In this document: piece by piece, positions 62,585 through 64,000 of the stretch
How the letters are laid out: every line of letters starts with the position of its first letter
How positions within the stretch are numbered: position 1 is the stretch's first letter
NCBI RefSeq assembly: GCF_040560245.1
Contig: NZ_JAKMWP010000007.1
Length of the DNA: 64,000 nucleotides
Direction: 5' to 3' (one strand)
Origin: Morganella sibonii
GTDB lineage: Bacteria > Pseudomonadota > Gammaproteobacteria > Enterobacterales > Enterobacteriaceae
Program-made: the position numbers and the translations under genes
The notes under the pieces: model-generated
Databases searched by the model: none
What the model was told of the DNA's origin: nothing
The model's input: the letters and a program-made list of their open reading frames with translations, nothing else

Positions 62585-63244
62585 TCAGGACGACGGCATG
62601 TTCGAGAGTTTGGCTACAGCCTGGCGGTAAACCAGTTCCATTTTCTCGCGGCTGTCAGAGCTGATATCCAGATCATGCAGCAGACCGTTGTTAATCCCGT
62701 AGATCCAGCCGTGGATCATCACACGCTGGCCGCGTTTCCACGCTGCCTGCATAATCGTCGAGTGACCCAGGTTATAGACCTGCTCCACCACGTTCAGTTC
62801 ACACAGGCGGTTGATGCGATCCTGTGGTGCGAGTTCGCCCAGCAGGGAGCTGTGCTGATACCAGATATCGCGGATATGCAGTAACCAGTTATTGATAAGC
62901 CCCAGCTCGGTGCCCTCAATGGCCGCCTGGATACCACCGCAGTTGTAGTGACCGCAGACGATAATATGTTCAACCTGGAGCACATCCACGGCATACTGGA
63001 TAACTGACAGGCAGTTCAGGTCGGTATGGATGACAAGGTTGGCCACATTACGGTGCACAAACAGATCGCCCGGTGCGGCGTCGATCAGTTTTTCGGCAGG
63101 AACACGGCTGTCAGAGCAGCCGATCCAGAGAAAACGGGGCTTTTGAGCCTGTGCTAACTCTTTGAAAAACTCCGGATCTTTTTCATTTACAGATTCGGAC
63201 CACTGTTTGTTATGCGCAAACAGTTCTTCGATTTTTTTCATCAT
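62585..63244 (-). CDS. can: Beta-class carbonic anhydrase Can
   Basis: Zinc enzyme hydrating CO2 to bicarbonate, needed for growth in air. 219 residues with the zinc motifs W-I-G-C-S-D-S-R-V-P and I-I-V-C-G-H-Y-N-C-G-G. Two adjacent ATGs (63244 and 63241) are possible starts. Divergent from yadG as in E. coli. Confidence 0.94.
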   Translation of the reverse strand: MMKKIEELFAHNKQWSESVNEKDPEFFKELAQAQKPRFLWIGCSDSRVPAEKLIDAAPGDLFVHRNVANLVIHTDLNCLSVIQYAVDVLQVEHIIVCGHYNCGGIQAAIEGTELGLINNWLLHIRDIWYQHSSLLGELAPQDRINRLCELNVVEQVYNLGHSTIMQAAWKRGQRVMIHGWIYGINNGLLHDLDISSDSREKMELVYRQAVAKLSNMPSS

Positions 63245-63428
63245 GACGGATAGCCTGTTGCAGATCCTTTCGCTAGAATCTCTTGTATAAAAAATTTAAA
63301 TTTTAATAAATTGTTATTAAATAATTTCAGTAAAGAAGACGAATTGTCAAGAACCGATTTCGGTTCGCAGGTAATATTGCGGCTTATATTGCACCCAAAT
63401 TTCTAAATTAAAAAGGTATTTTTCTGTT

Positions 63429-64000
63429 ATGACCTATGCACTGGAAATATCACAATTAACCAAGCAGTATGCGGGAGGCGTGCAGGCTTTACGGGGAATC
63501 GACCTGAAAGTCAGTGCCGGCGATTTTTACGCCCTGCTGGGTCCGAACGGCGCGGGAAAATCCACCACTATCGGCATTATCAGCTCGCTGGTGAATAAAA
63601 CCGGCGGGAAAGTCTCCGTGTTCGGGTATGACATCGATACCGACCTGGTTTTAGCCAAACGTCAGCTCGGCCTGGTACCGCAGGAGTTTAACTTTAACCC
63701 GTTTGAGACGGTATTGCAGATCGTTTTACAGCAGGCCGGCTATTACGGGGTGCCGCACAAACTGGCGCAGGAGCGGGCGAAAACCTATCTGACGCAGCTG
63801 GATTTGTGGGAGAAACGTGATGAGCGCGCGATGCGTCTGTCCGGCGGGATGAAGCGCCGTCTGATGATTGCCCGTGCTCTGATGCATCAGCCGAAATTGC
63901 TGATCCTCGACGAACCGACAGCCGGGGTGGATATCGAACTGCGCCGCTCAATGTGGGGATTTCTCAAAACCCTCAATGCGCAGGGCACCACGATTATTCT
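63429..64000 (+). CDS. yadG: ABC transporter ATPase YadG, N-terminal part (3' end outside window)
   Basis: 190 complete codons of an ABC-2-type ATPase: Walker A G-P-N-G-A-G-K-S-T-T, signature L-S-G-G-M-K-R-R, Walker B L-L-I-L-D-E-P. E. coli YadG has about 308 residues, so about 60 percent is present. Normally followed by the permease gene yadH. Substrate unknown. The neighbourhood can-yadG is conserved in enteric bacteria. Confidence 0.92.
   Translation, partial: MTYALEISQLTKQYAGGVQALRGIDLKVSAGDFYALLGPNGAGKSTTIGIISSLVNKTGGKVSVFGYDIDTDLVLAKRQLGLVPQEFNFNPFETVLQIVLQQAGYYGVPHKLAQERAKTYLTQLDLWEKRDERAMRLSGGMKRRLMIARALMHQPKLLILDEPTAGVDIELRRSMWGFLKTLNAQGTTII

Noticed and set aside
1..64000. tRNA, rRNA, IS elements, prophage or CRISPR array
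   Set aside because: No tRNA T-loop pattern, no transposase-like frame and no regularly spaced short direct repeats were seen while reading both strands.

Overview
This window looks like a chromosomal segment of a member of the Enterobacterales, most likely Morganellaceae (Morganella/Proteus/Providencia group). The signs are the Enterobacterales gene order yacC-cueO-hpt-can-yadG at the right end, a tryptophanase with a Proteus-like leader peptide, an 18-bp NadR box, a PurR box and a CueR-type promoter. The genus is inference; no rRNA, tRNA, phage, IS element or CRISPR array was found.

Left part (1-17.8 kb): the end of an S-formylglutathione hydrolase gene, kptA, a NadR-controlled niacin-type MFS transporter and a DUF4139 protein. 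Then comes a catabolic island: carbamate kinase, hydantoinase/dihydropyrimidinase, ygeY, ygeX and ygeW on the minus strand, the sigma-54 activator ygeV on the plus strand, a nitroreductase/HxlR pair, and the three-subunit xanthine dehydrogenase xdhCBA. It matches the anaerobic purine (urate/xanthine) breakdown genes of enteric bacteria. Both ygeW and xdhA have well-placed -24/-12 promoters, so YgeV probably drives the two operons.

Middle (18.6-36.9 kb): a lipoprotein overlapping the gene of a 1086-residue exported coiled-coil protein with 84-residue repeats and an FKBP-like end; a LuxR-type regulator with a degenerate receiver; a LacI-type regulator next to an unusual gene-free stretch with three palindromic operators; rarD, purT, two small conserved-type proteins, a BtsT/CstA pyruvate transporter, yjiA, cysteine desulfidase cyuA, a MATE pump and diaminopimelate dehydrogenase.

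37-45 kb: the tryptophan operon tnaC-tnaA-tnaB, followed by the most interesting locus: cvaB and cvaA (type I export of class II microcins) divergent from a 98-residue glycine-zipper peptide with a 15-residue double-glycine leader. This is a strong candidate for an undescribed microcin; no immunity gene is apparent.

Right part (44.8-64 kb): an uncharacterised TIM-barrel/Tm-1-like pair with a divergent TetR regulator, a truncated GNAT gene next to a duplicated hairpin, an AbrB-type membrane protein, a lipoprotein, a Tat-exported amidohydrolase, and a six-gene minus-strand cluster uhpA-uhpB-uhpC-afuA-afuB-afuC that couples a sugar-phosphate sensor to an ABC importer. The conserved yacC/cueO/hpt/can/yadG block closes the window, with yadG cut by the right edge.
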